DNA from: Bog-950 sp046329535
GTDB taxonomy: Bacteria; Bacteroidota; Bacteroidia; Chitinophagales; LD1
DNA: 64,000 nucleotides
Direction of reading: 5' to 3'
Assembly (NCBI GenBank): GCA_046329535.1
Contig: JAXLUN010000003.1
Span: forward strand, 62,001-126,000
This document shows, piece by piece, positions 55,901 to 64,000 of this stretch. The stretch's first letter is position 1. Each line of letters opens with the position of its first letter. Under the pieces are notes generated by a model. The model saw only the letters and a program-made list of their open reading frames with translations. It did no database searches and was not told where the DNA came from. Made by a program: the position numbers and the translations under genes.

Positions 55901-58900
55901 CTGCACACTGCTAATGCAGTGGCGTATGTATGCGGCACGAACCGAATCGGCTGCTGCGGCTTTTCTTGTTTCAAAATCACGTTCCACTTCTCTGCGGGCA
56001 ATCAGGCGAAGCGATGTCTCGCAATTGTTTGGCACAGGCCCCATGCGCGGAGTAGTGCTGCAGCACATAGCCGGGCGAGGTGTTGCATTCGTAAGGTCAC
56101 CAGGGCAGTTGAATAATGCGTAACATGAGTTACTCATTGCGATGTAGAAAACTCGGCCTCCTTTGCTGCGCACCATTAACTCGGCATCGTTTACTAAAGC
56201 AGAAGTAGGTAATGTTGCCGGCTTACGAACAGCGATAACAAAACCTACACTATCAAAACTGAAACTGGGAGTAATAACCCGAAAAGTAAAGTTGCATGTA
56301 GCGCCTGAAGCTGTTAACGCACCACGCCCTTCGCTTATTCTCAGCTGTGCATTAAAGGAAGTATTGGCGGTGGAAGTAAATCCACCAAAAGCCCATTCCC
56401 ATGATTGCCCACGCGGATGAGTTGCCCTTAATGCTAAGCCAAAATATGGGGAGTTTGATGCAGCGATATGAACGGTTAGTGCAGTTCGTTTGTATCGGTT
56501 TCCTTCAAATAAATACTGCAAAAAGGTAAGCATTTCTCTTCGGGCAGGAGTGGCGGTGCAGGTGCGGTTAAATGTGCAGCCGTTAAGCCGGAAACAGGTG
56601 CTGATACCTTGCACAGTATCTGCCTTTCCGTTATTGTCAATAATCCGCAGCGTGAAAGTGTAGTTGCCTGTTGGCTTAAAGCAATCAAGCATAAAAAGGC
56701 TGTCCCACTCAATTTCTGCTTTGCGTTTTTGCAGTGTTATTGTGCCCATATCGGCACCACCGGTGGTAATTTTTGCTTTTAGAATATTGGGGTTAGAATC
56801 ACTTATGCGACTCCAGTTATACTGCAAAGCGGTGTTATTGCTAAAACTGTTTACGATGTTCTTAGTGAGCACCAATGGCGAAAGTCCCGGCAACGCCACG
56901 TTGGCCGCTGTCAGTTTCTTTTCATAGTTCAGCGCATTCAGCAGCATCACTAAATCAGAACCAACCGGGCAAACACCGCAATCGGCATATCGCTGTTGCG
57001 CTATCCGATTATATAACTCCTGAACTTCTGCTAATGTGGGTTCATCACCGGCAAAATCCAATTCCAGTTCATCGTTTACATCGTCCTCTTCTTTAAAAAC
57101 CCTTCGCTTACCGGCATATAAACTGTTGGCTGCCACATCGCGTGTGCCGCCAATAGTTCGATTGTTAAACCCACCTCCTGCTGTAATCGCACGACTGCGC
57201 TCGTTGCTCAACACACGAAGTTTTGTTTTGCGGTAAAGTCCTTTGTAAACCAGCCATTCTTTGTCCTGCGCACCCGGAGTAGCGTAAAGTGTTTTTGTAG
57301 TATAACAATCGCGGAGTTGAGCATCGCTGAAATTCGGATTGCCGCAGTGCACAGAAAGTATAGCCATTTGGGCAGCACTTATCGGTGTGCCGGCAATAGA
57401 ACTAAAGTTAGTCAGGCGAGTTTCCATATCTGCGCGTAATGTGGGGGCAGAAGCGGGAAAGAGTGGGTCGTTACGGAAATCAGTTAAATTCTGTGCAGCC
57501 GCATCGCTGTATTTTTCGGTGGCAACTATCAGCGAATCGAAACGGAAACTTTCATTATTACGCACACACCACTGGTAATACTCATACTCGGGATGATACA
57601 TGAGCAATGCTTCTGCCCACTGCGGTTCCCACAGCCTTATAAATTCAGTTACATCGTTCAGGTATTTTATCAGCACAAACTGCTTTCCATCGCGCGTAAT
57701 AATTTCCGATGCGGGAGAACGGTGAGCTGGCAATCCTTCTGCATCAATTTCAACGTAAGCTGTTTCTCCGGTTCTTGTTTGATAATTGAAAGCGGGTGTG
57801 CGCCAGGTTGCATTGCGAAGCGGCAACTGGTTCGCATCGTTTAAAACCGATACAGGAAATTTGGAAGGATCTATGACACCTGTGGGGCGGAGCGTTTCAT
57901 CAGTAGTATCGCGATACTCCGCATACTGACCGCCAGGACTCACTTCGCTCAACATTGTTTGAAATGCCATGGCCACCTCACTCAATCCGGTTTGTGTGCA
58001 GGCTAACTGGCACGCGCTGTTGTTGCCGTTTTTGCGCTTGGTGTAACTTATATCGGCACTGCCACCTTCTCTGCGTAAAAATCCGGCACTTAAATTTTCA
58101 ACATTGCAGGTAATACAATCCGGATTGCATGCAGCATCAATATCAGGTGTAAAGAGCAATGTGTCAGCCCGGCAGGTAAATCTTTCAGTAAAATTATTTA
58201 CATAGGCTTCTACACTTGCCTCGTTTACTTTCAGTTTTTTGATGATGGTGTAATTGCCCTGCTCTAAGCGAATGGTAGTGGCCGGAGTAGCTTCAAAATT
58301 AGAGCAGGTGTTTATGTTATCTAAGTTGCCGATAGTTTGCCGGTGTTCATATCTGGTAGCGCCACAGCCATCAGTTACGGTTATTTCTAAATCATATACA
58401 CAATCGTAGCAGTAGTTATTTCCATTGCAGTAACGCCCTACATAATCGGGTGTAGAAGTGCGATAGCTGATTTGCACATCTGTTGATGCTGCCAACACCA
58501 ACCGCTTGGTGCTTACCCAGGCATTCTCAGACGTATTCAGCACATTGTTTTCTGCTATCAAATCAATAGTATCATTTACGGTAGTTACTCCAGTGATGGC
58601 CTCCAGATTTTCAGGTTTAGCACCTGCCATGGCGCTTAGCACTAACTTCCCTTTTAAGTTGTGAATGCTAACATGTGCCTGACCATTTTCATCAATCATC
58701 AAGGTTTTCTTGTAAAAAGAAGAGCGCCCGGCATCGTTACCGAAATAGCGGTCAAGCTCAGCCTGCGAAGGCGTTCCGTAAAAGTATTTTTGGGTTCTGC
58801 CTCCGCCCATACGAAATGCAAAACCGGGCTTACTGCTTTCACGAACTTTCCCTGTTCCATCGTTAGCGTATTTTACCTGTGCATACGGATATCCCTCGGC

Positions 58901-60508
58901 ATCGGGCACATAGGCCTGCCAACGGCTTTGCTCCGGATTTTCAGGTGAGTAATATCGCCCCGCACCGCTTTGTGTGCCGAATGCTACTGAAGTAGAATCG
59001 CAGGCTTTGTCTACATCATACTGATTGCGCAGAATGCTTCTGCCTTCTGCATTCACATTAAAGCGAGGCACAAAACCAATACGTGCATTTTGAGACTGAT
59101 ACCAAAACAGGCTTAAAAAATTATTCAGTTCAAAATTGCCCAGATACTGTTGCAGGTTGTTGAGTGCGGTCGGGCTTAAACCGGTGGGGAGCGAGAATCC
59201 CGTGTTCAGTGTGTTGCTGAAATTAGTTCCGCTCAAATTGGCCGGTCCGCCCACATTCTGAAACTGATTGATTCTGTTTTGTGTCGTTGGCGCAAACCCG
59301 GTTGGGCCACCTATGGAAGTAGATGAACCCATATTGTAAGCAGGTGGGGGAGTAAAAGTGGAGGCGCTTGGCTTAATAGGTGCAGGCAATGTGGTAATAA
59401 CCGGTCTTCCCTGATGGTCGTAGAATGTTTCTGTTACCAGCAGTTTATTTTCTTCAGGCGAAGCAGCTACTTGCTGACGAGCACGCGATGTGCCATCGGC
59501 ATACGTAACTGCTTCGCTGCGCAAGCCGCTTTCATTAAACCCCGAAATATATTGCCAGTTAAGCCGGTCAGCTTCGTGTGCTTTGGCGGCAGGAATTTCA
59601 AACACACTGTTGCCTGTAGCAGGAATAGTGCCTTCATCGTTTAAACTCCAGTTGCTATATACAGGAATGGAGAAATCGCGACCTTTCAACCCAACTGCCC
59701 GCACACGCGCTACTAAATAACCCTGTTCAAATACCAATGGCAGTTCATATTGATTGGTGTTTACCCGCACCCGCACAGCATCAGAGCGAAAATTGTAACG
59801 CAAGCTGCTGCGCTCTTTGCGTGTGCCATCAGCTTTGTAATCATCAACATGTAAATATTCCAATTCGTAATACTCGGCCCACTGCAGAGGAGTCCAACTC
59901 CAACTGATGTTGCGGGCAGTTGCATCTTCTCTGATTATATTAAATGCCGGAACTGACTCGCCTAAAGAAAGTGACGATGGCGGAGCATATATCAAATCAG
60001 CAATTGTGCTCACCTCTACACGGAAGCGATTATCTGCTGTATCGGTTATAGTAATGCCATTTACACTGATAGTAGCTACCACAAGTGCATACACACTGTT
60101 ATTGATGGAAATGGCATCGCGTTGTTTGTAGTTGGTTCCCGAAGCGGGATTATAGTTTACCTGTAAAGTAAAAGGAACTGAATCGCGCGAACCGGTTTGC
60201 GACATCTTTCTACAATAGCCTTTCAGCGTTACATCATAGCTCGTTGTTGCCTGTGTCTCCGAGCTTACAAGCAGAGAAATAGTAGTAACTGACTGGCGAA
60301 CTCCGGGTTTATCGCTGCGGAAATTTCCCGTAGCAGAATCAGATATAACAGCTGACAAATATGATGTGTGACGGATAGTATCATACACGGTTCCGGAGGC
60401 TGGTTTAAACCAGCCTCCGGGAAATACCAGAGTGTTTTCATCTTTTGTGGCAAACAGACTAGTGGTTACCGATAGCAGACAAAGCAGAATAAGTATTGCG
60501 CTTCTCAT
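52913..60508 (-). CDS. Secreted RHS-repeat protein with polymorphic C-terminal tip
   Basis: A 2531-residue exported protein (signal peptide ending SLFA, about 1-21). After beta-rich N-terminal domains (to ~350) comes a DUF6443-like block (VTETFYDHQGRPVITT), a long cysteine-containing middle region (for example YCNGNNYCYDCVYDL and CGVCPVG), and then YD/RHS repeats (from ~1650; for example YILYDANNRLIES, YAYDAFGRRISK). The RHS core ends with YPFGMIMPGR, GFQGMESED, RQYDPRVGRWMSVDPKAD and NPNLVADPKGD near residue 2280. The final ~252 residues are a different domain with NFRHALTAGTLLITAHG. This layout is that of RHS polymorphic toxins. It overlaps the upstream gene by ATGA. Confidence 0.86.
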   Translation of the reverse strand: MRSAILILLCLLSVTTSLFATKDENTLVFPGGWFKPASGTVYDTIRHTSYLSAVISDSATGNFRSDKPGVRQSVTTISLLVSSETQATTSYDVTLKGYCRKMSQTGSRDSVPFTLQVNYNPASGTNYKQRDAISINNSVYALVVATISVNGITITDTADNRFRVEVSTIADLIYAPPSSLSLGESVPAFNIIREDATARNISWSWTPLQWAEYYELEYLHVDDYKADGTRKERSSLRYNFRSDAVRVRVNTNQYELPLVFEQGYLVARVRAVGLKGRDFSIPVYSNWSLNDEGTIPATGNSVFEIPAAKAHEADRLNWQYISGFNESGLRSEAVTYADGTSRARQQVAASPEENKLLVTETFYDHQGRPVITTLPAPIKPSASTFTPPPAYNMGSSTSIGGPTGFAPTTQNRINQFQNVGGPANLSGTNFSNTLNTGFSLPTGLSPTALNNLQQYLGNFELNNFLSLFWYQSQNARIGFVPRFNVNAEGRSILRNQYDVDKACDSTSVAFGTQSGAGRYYSPENPEQSRWQAYVPDAEGYPYAQVKYANDGTGKVRESSKPGFAFRMGGGRTQKYFYGTPSQAELDRYFGNDAGRSSFYKKTLMIDENGQAHVSIHNLKGKLVLSAMAGAKPENLEAITGVTTVNDTIDLIAENNVLNTSENAWVSTKRLVLAASTDVQISYRTSTPDYVGRYCNGNNYCYDCVYDLEITVTDGCGATRYEHRQTIGNLDNINTCSNFEATPATTIRLEQGNYTIIKKLKVNEASVEAYVNNFTERFTCRADTLLFTPDIDAACNPDCITCNVENLSAGFLRREGGSADISYTKRKNGNNSACQLACTQTGLSEVAMAFQTMLSEVSPGGQYAEYRDTTDETLRPTGVIDPSKFPVSVLNDANQLPLRNATWRTPAFNYQTRTGETAYVEIDAEGLPAHRSPASEIITRDGKQFVLIKYLNDVTEFIRLWEPQWAEALLMYHPEYEYYQWCVRNNESFRFDSLIVATEKYSDAAAQNLTDFRNDPLFPASAPTLRADMETRLTNFSSIAGTPISAAQMAILSVHCGNPNFSDAQLRDCYTTKTLYATPGAQDKEWLVYKGLYRKTKLRVLSNERSRAITAGGGFNNRTIGGTRDVAANSLYAGKRRVFKEEDDVNDELELDFAGDEPTLAEVQELYNRIAQQRYADCGVCPVGSDLVMLLNALNYEKKLTAANVALPGLSPLVLTKNIVNSFSNNTALQYNWSRISDSNPNILKAKITTGGADMGTITLQKRKAEIEWDSLFMLDCFKPTGNYTFTLRIIDNNGKADTVQGISTCFRLNGCTFNRTCTATPARREMLTFLQYLFEGNRYKRTALTVHIAASNSPYFGLALRATHPRGQSWEWAFGGFTSTANTSFNAQLRISEGRGALTASGATCNFTFRVITPSFSFDSVGFVIAVRKPATLPTSALVNDAELMVRSKGGRVFYIAMSNSCYALFNCPGDLTNATPRPAMCCSTTPRMGPVPNNCETSLRLIARREVERDFETRKAAAADSVRAAYIRHCISSVQEKFTVSYNDAMYMATLYYYDLSGTLVKTVPPKGVRELNRNQIDSCRRFRNGEISRGAFPRHKLSTTYSYTSFGSVAEKTSPDEGTVKYAYDFAGRNILSRNAVQAANNHASYILYDANNRLIESGRTNYSGAWQTFKAYSTHTGSLSGRAEVTQTNYDEPSTLVSYFTGGQKRLRNRPSSISYKLNGSTDAYVAAYNYDALGNVTRLVQHYPSLGLSGAGAVKTADYTFDKLSGQITRIIYQQGKEDQFFHWLSYDANKRVTKVHTSTSEYTPERLRDADAAFYYYQHGPLARIEIGNEKIQGVDYAYTIQGWLKGINSYTTGNGDLDMGKDGTEEGGLHAAGFPKDVTAELLNYFPNDYKKIGVEGTQFYPESPSSVLNSGFSKPLYNGNIQNSMMSVLHGFSGDVRKTFAQAYSYDQANRIRQSKMLFGSEAGFESAFSEQYKMGVDYDLNGNITSLTRSGNSVTLFDNLTYKYNQPEQNNRLHQITDEGSSGATDLKNQTNANNYSYDAIGRLVSDNSESISAIQYNNQSKVTTVNKPGNNTSYAYDAFGRRISKTVNGTTEWYVNDALGNPMAIYSINGSEVRWREVTIYGGKRMGVYKPNVVLAARDMMRDSLIRGNKSYELANHIGDVLAVVSDRKVSTPDDLAAEVQAAHNYYPFGMIMPGRTFGNDEYHYGFQGMESEDNIRGENNSYTTEFRQYDPRVGRWMSVDPKADKYASLSPYVSFFNNPNLVADPKGDDPPTINDLRSYERSHRIEFGVMISIAVEHDGETRIESYRMGDALPEGVTSGEYDPSIIGGFIHQLTDDRDPDLIAAERNSYIMMNWQSMALDVAEQWMSTVGETLDNYLEHPDPHLSEADIERLTNFRHALTAGTLLITAHGVAENTATLLDGIANFDALSRAESSGRDPASLFAARVRALDQIVSSTMGLAGAVGIEFGGVVEDVVGSGHFMQDIARTIYSSIYRLEDEDLRREMDSYRQLERGLCRSRICR

Positions 60509-63500
60509 GGTTTACTGATTTTAGAAGTTCCGTTGCGGGCTTCCTGCACGGTAAATATTCCGTTCTCTGTTTCTTTCTTTGTGGCTACCAACTGTTCTTG
60601 CTGGTCGTATACATACAAGGTAGCATAGTTGTTTTCATCCAGCGTGGCCATTAATCGTAAGGTTTGCGAATGATATACAAACGTTTTCATTACAGAATTA
60701 AAGGGCTGAATGCGTAAATCATCGAACCAGGTTTTTCCGTTCAATGCTTTCAGTTCTACATTGATGGAAACTGCATCGGGCGGCACCAGGAATTTTCCGT
60801 TTACCTGATACCAGCCATCAATAGGGTTACCTTCAGCTTTAAAATTTCCGATATTATAACTAGTGCCTGCACTATTACGTGCAGTTACAACCACATCGCT
60901 TTGTGTTATAGAGGGTATGATAGAACCAACGCTACCACCTATACCAGGTAAGGAAACTCCACCTCCGGGTAAAATATCTTTACCTAACTGTTGCAGTAAG
61001 CCCCCCGCACCTGACGAAGTGCCTTCTGCTGCAGTTTTCTTTACCCAAACACTCAAAAAGAAATCTTTACCGGGAGTGGGTGAAAAGGGAGAAATAATAG
61101 TTGAACTATTGGCATTGTATGTTTGTAAAGAAGTGGAAGCAATTGGAAAATCGTAATGCTGCGCATACTTACGTGTAACCGATGTTCCGGTGTTTACCAC
61201 CAAACTATACATGCCGGTGTGGCTAACGGTGGCATCGCAGGCTTCAAACTCTGTAGGTTTAAAGTGTGCCGGCAATGGGCAACTATTGAAAGGATTGCTT
61301 GGTTGGTTTCTGAAATTGTAATCTTCAAATCCATCAAACGCAATTTCACCATGCTGCGCATTAGTAGCGGTGGCTGTTGGCAGTGAGAAACCATAACCGT
61401 ATAACTCAGCGCTGTAATTGCCGAGTGCATCTTTACTTTCAATTGCCCTACCGAAAACATCGGCAACGGTAAGCATAGACTTTTCTTTCCAGTTGGAAGA
61501 TGTTATTCCCGAGGCTATGCGCAACGGAAAAGTGTTGGTGAAAAAGTTGCTGAAGTTGTTGTAAGTGCCACTGTTGCGCAGATGCTCTTCCAGGTTGAGT
61601 GTGGTAGCAAACACCCAACTCTTGAGTGGTCGCCAGTTGCCTAATACACCACTTACAAATGGGTTGATGGTTGTTCGTCCGCTTGAGAGGCAACGCACTT
61701 CACCTCTGCCTGAGGGAACAGTCTGACAGTTAGCCAGCGGCACACAGGATGTAATAGATACTCTTGCTGTTAAGCGCAGGCGAGTAATACCACTGGTTAA
61801 ACTTTGCGACACAACAGGCGCACCAAGGTAAGTGATAGTGCCGGTGGCGGTATAAATATCGTTACAGTCGCCATCGCCATCATCAAAGCTGCGGCTGTCA
61901 ATAGTAAACGAAATGATGCTATCAGGGAAGAATGTAGTGCCGTCCTGCATGCGAATGTCCAGCTCGCATTGCTGTTCGGGGTTCATTGAATTATAGCCAA
62001 CTACGTTGCCTCTGCTCATGCTTCCGCTCAAAAGACCGTTGTAAACAATGGGGCCGCTAAACCTGCCTGCAAACATTGCTACCCCTCCGCTGTAAGTGCT
62101 ATTCAGGTTGACACCTCTTCTCCTATAGTCGCCACTGGTGAGCAACTTGTTTACCAACTCACCCAGTAAGTCAACCGCATTGCGTTTGGTAATTTGATTA
62201 TGCGAACAACTGCAGCTATACACCGAAGGTGCTGATTCAAATAAGCCATAGGTTTGCCAATGATTGGTGAATTCAGTGGCTTCCGCACTCAACACGTTAC
62301 TCTCAGGAACAACTAATCTGTTTTCTGAAATTGGAGAAGCCGTCAGATTGAATTTACCTGCTGGCGCATTGATGATATTGCGGAAACCGGAACGCGCTAC
62401 ACGGATATCGTAGTAGCCGCTCCTCAGTTTACTTCCTTCTCGGTTTATCAAACGCACATATTGGGCATCATCCACATTCATTACCCATGCCGTTGTAAAC
62501 GTATCGGTGCTCCCATATGTAGTGCCGTCTGTTGAACGTGGTATTGCTGCATCGCGCGAAATGCAAACTACTTCATCGCCTTGATGAAAATATTTATCAG
62601 CGTTGGTAAGTGTGGCGGTTCCATCCGTTACATTTAACTGATTGATTTGCACACCCACATTTCTGTATGCGCCATTCATTCCGCTGTTGGCAGCTAACCA
62701 ACGTGCTGGATAGGTAAGGTTGTATTGTTTATCGCCAAACTCATTTTCTACATCCTGTAAAAACACTTCACCACTTTCGCGGTCGCGGAGTAAATGGTGT
62801 GTGCTTATCTGTGCACCATTATCAAAAGATATTGCTTCTCGCAATAAACCACAGCGATAAATCACCTTATTGAATGTAGCTGCGCGTAATCTTCCGAAAA
62901 AGTGAGTGTAACCCGGATATACCGATGGGATAACAACCACTGCAGGCCCCCGCACACTGATATCTACATTTACACCTACCTCCGGTAACATGCTGTGCTG
63001 CTGATTCTCGCGTGCATCAGCAAAAAAATCGTAGTCAACTCCTACAAGTTCCGTTTGTATGTTTCCTGTAGTGGCATTAACTGTTTGCACTTCGTTACTT
63101 AGTTGTGCAGCATTGGCCGGGTTGGTGTTGTAGTTGTATAGCGTTCCTGATATAGGATTGGAGTTGCCCGGAGCGTAACTGTATGTAGCCTTCTGTTTGC
63201 CATGCATATCGTTTAGTTCTACCGAAAACCCTTGTGTTGCATTTAAATGTTGTTCGCTATAATAAGGGGGCACCTGAATCTCTCGGCTTCTTATGTGCAT
63301 CTGAGTGGTCCTCACCAGCGTAGGAAAATCCTTAGCGGTGTAAAACTCATTCACCGCAAAACCTGTGGCAGGCGCTCCTTCGGGTTGTATGTCTTTAACT
63401 TTTACACGGCTATAGCCTATCACCGGAGCGGGGAAATAGATTTGTCCTACAGGACCTGTTTGATACAGATTAAAATCTACCGACAGCGGTTTTTCAGACA

Positions 63501-64000
63501 CATATCTGTAAGGTGTAACAAACGGGTTTTCTTCGTTGCCCGATGCCGGTTCATACTGTGCCACACCACTACTGATGGTATCGTTACCCGATGTGGTGGT
63601 GTATTCGTATGTTTTCCCGTATGAAAAATTCAGTGAAGGGTCCTGCACCATGTTTCCCCATTCATCGCTAATGGTAATCTTCTTTACACGCGCACCTCCA
63701 CCAAACTTTATCAGGTCGGGGGAGTTGAGTCTGATTTTTGCTCCCTTTAACTTTGCTGTGTTGGCGTGCTTACCGTTGCGCAAATACAAATTAACTTGAG
63801 TAAATATTTCACCCATGGTATTAAAGCAGTTTTCTAAAGCCGTTCCCAATTGGGTTGGGTCACCCGGGTTAGGTTCTTCGTTATACACCAGGTGCATATA
63901 TTTTTTGCGAATGGTTTCCCAGGCAGATTTTGAAATCGGGTGCACTCCATCGGCATAATCAAGATCGCTACGCGAACTGTTTTGGTCAATCATTCTATCC
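60505..64000 (-). CDS. Large RHS-locus protein, 5' end outside the window
   Basis: At least 1162 residues are in the window; the frame stays open through the last base, so the true start is probably outside and the ATG at 63993 is internal. The protein is beta-rich, with a Gly-rich linker (GILLQQLGKDI-type stretch at ~1000), a DGFEDYNFR block, and a lectin/carbohydrate-binding-like domain near ~960-1100 ending WFDDLRIQPF. The last part, YATLYVYDQQEQLVATKKE followed by GIFTVQEARNGT, is a YD-like end. It overlaps the RHS gene by 4 nt (ATGA). It may be a second half of the RHS cocoon or an adhesin; function unknown. Confidence 0.74.
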   Translation of the reverse strand, partial: DRMIDQNSSRSDLDYADGVHPISKSAWETIRKKYMHLVYNEEPNPGDPTQLGTALENCFNTMGEIFTQVNLYLRNGKHANTAKLKGAKIRLNSPDLIKFGGGARVKKITISDEWGNMVQDPSLNFSYGKTYEYTTTSGNDTISSGVAQYEPASGNEENPFVTPYRYVSEKPLSVDFNLYQTGPVGQIYFPAPVIGYSRVKVKDIQPEGAPATGFAVNEFYTAKDFPTLVRTTQMHIRSREIQVPPYYSEQHLNATQGFSVELNDMHGKQKATYSYAPGNSNPISGTLYNYNTNPANAAQLSNEVQTVNATTGNIQTELVGVDYDFFADARENQQHSMLPEVGVNVDISVRGPAVVVIPSVYPGYTHFFGRLRAATFNKVIYRCGLLREAISFDNGAQISTHHLLRDRESGEVFLQDVENEFGDKQYNLTYPARWLAANSGMNGAYRNVGVQINQLNVTDGTATLTNADKYFHQGDEVVCISRDAAIPRSTDGTTYGSTDTFTTAWVMNVDDAQYVRLINREGSKLRSGYYDIRVARSGFRNIINAPAGKFNLTASPISENRLVVPESNVLSAEATEFTNHWQTYGLFESAPSVYSCSCSHNQITKRNAVDLLGELVNKLLTSGDYRRRGVNLNSTYSGGVAMFAGRFSGPIVYNGLLSGSMSRGNVVGYNSMNPEQQCELDIRMQDGTTFFPDSIISFTIDSRSFDDGDGDCNDIYTATGTITYLGAPVVSQSLTSGITRLRLTARVSITSCVPLANCQTVPSGRGEVRCLSSGRTTINPFVSGVLGNWRPLKSWVFATTLNLEEHLRNSGTYNNFSNFFTNTFPLRIASGITSSNWKEKSMLTVADVFGRAIESKDALGNYSAELYGYGFSLPTATATNAQHGEIAFDGFEDYNFRNQPSNPFNSCPLPAHFKPTEFEACDATVSHTGMYSLVVNTGTSVTRKYAQHYDFPIASTSLQTYNANSSTIISPFSPTPGKDFFLSVWVKKTAAEGTSSGAGGLLQQLGKDILPGGGVSLPGIGGSVGSIIPSITQSDVVVTARNSAGTSYNIGNFKAEGNPIDGWYQVNGKFLVPPDAVSINVELKALNGKTWFDDLRIQPFNSVMKTFVYHSQTLRLMATLDENNYATLYVYDQQEQLVATKKETENGIFTVQEARNGTSKISKP

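Noticed and set aside
55778..56116. Plus-strand open frames across the RHS genes
   Set aside because: They lie opposite a GC-rich coding gene and lack protein-like features.

Overview
The window looks like a chromosomal segment of a Bacteroidota bacterium, probably near Chitinophagales/Sphingobacteriales. The support is direct: several secreted proteins end in type IX secretion (T9SS) sorting domains, a PorP/SprF-like protein sits beside an OmpA-type protein and a gliding-motility-type adhesin, Shine-Dalgarno sites are not evident, and several starts are preceded by the Bacteroidota promoter pattern (TTG or TTTG, about 18-19 nt, TAnnTTTG). No phage, plasmid or CRISPR hallmarks are visible.

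Layout. (1) 1-11.7 kb: the first codons of a 3-hydroxyacyl-CoA dehydrogenase on the minus strand, a 21-bp minisatellite, a GC-rich gene of unknown role, then a run of secreted T9SS proteins. The run holds a 1854-residue modular protein with a GH16 glucanase domain, a seven-bladed propeller protein, and two neighbours that look damaged: one is frameshifted at its signal peptide by a palindromic insertion, the other has lost its start and signal peptide. Short palindromes and a GC-rich structured repeat lie here. (2) 11.9-34.7 kb: mostly housekeeping genes: rseP, pruA, a GNAT-like protein, a secreted DUF4838/CotH pair, priA, an RlmI-like methyltransferase, an FtsB/DivIC protein, an ABC1/UbiB kinase, eno, carA, a Cys-cluster protein and a peroxiredoxin. 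(3) 34.7-42.6 kb: a 32-residue membrane peptide, a secreted protein, and an apparent operon reading PorP/SprF - OmpA/TPR - large adhesin with a type-B sorting domain. (4) 42.9-48.5 kb: DUF58 protein, trxA, glutathione peroxidase, a SpoU methyltransferase, mutS, tRNA-Gly(GCC) and tRNA-Leu(UAA). (5) 48.6-64 kb: a compact minus-strand locus of six genes centred on a 2531-residue secreted RHS protein.

The RHS locus is the best candidate for an undescribed system. A large protein that runs off the window end overlaps the RHS gene by ATGA. The RHS gene is followed 4 nt later by an outer-membrane beta-barrel protein with a coiled-coil domain, and then by three small tightly packed genes. The RHS protein ends in a roughly 250-residue non-RHS tip after the core's DPKG motif, which is the architecture of polymorphic toxins. 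The barrel could be its surface partner and the small genes candidate immunity factors. Those roles are inferences; the architecture and spacing are seen directly.

The secreted proteins fit together as T9SS cargo (propellers, GH16, CotH, adhesin), with the PorP/OmpA pair as surface machinery. Thioredoxin, glutathione peroxidase and peroxiredoxin supply thiol-based redox defence.
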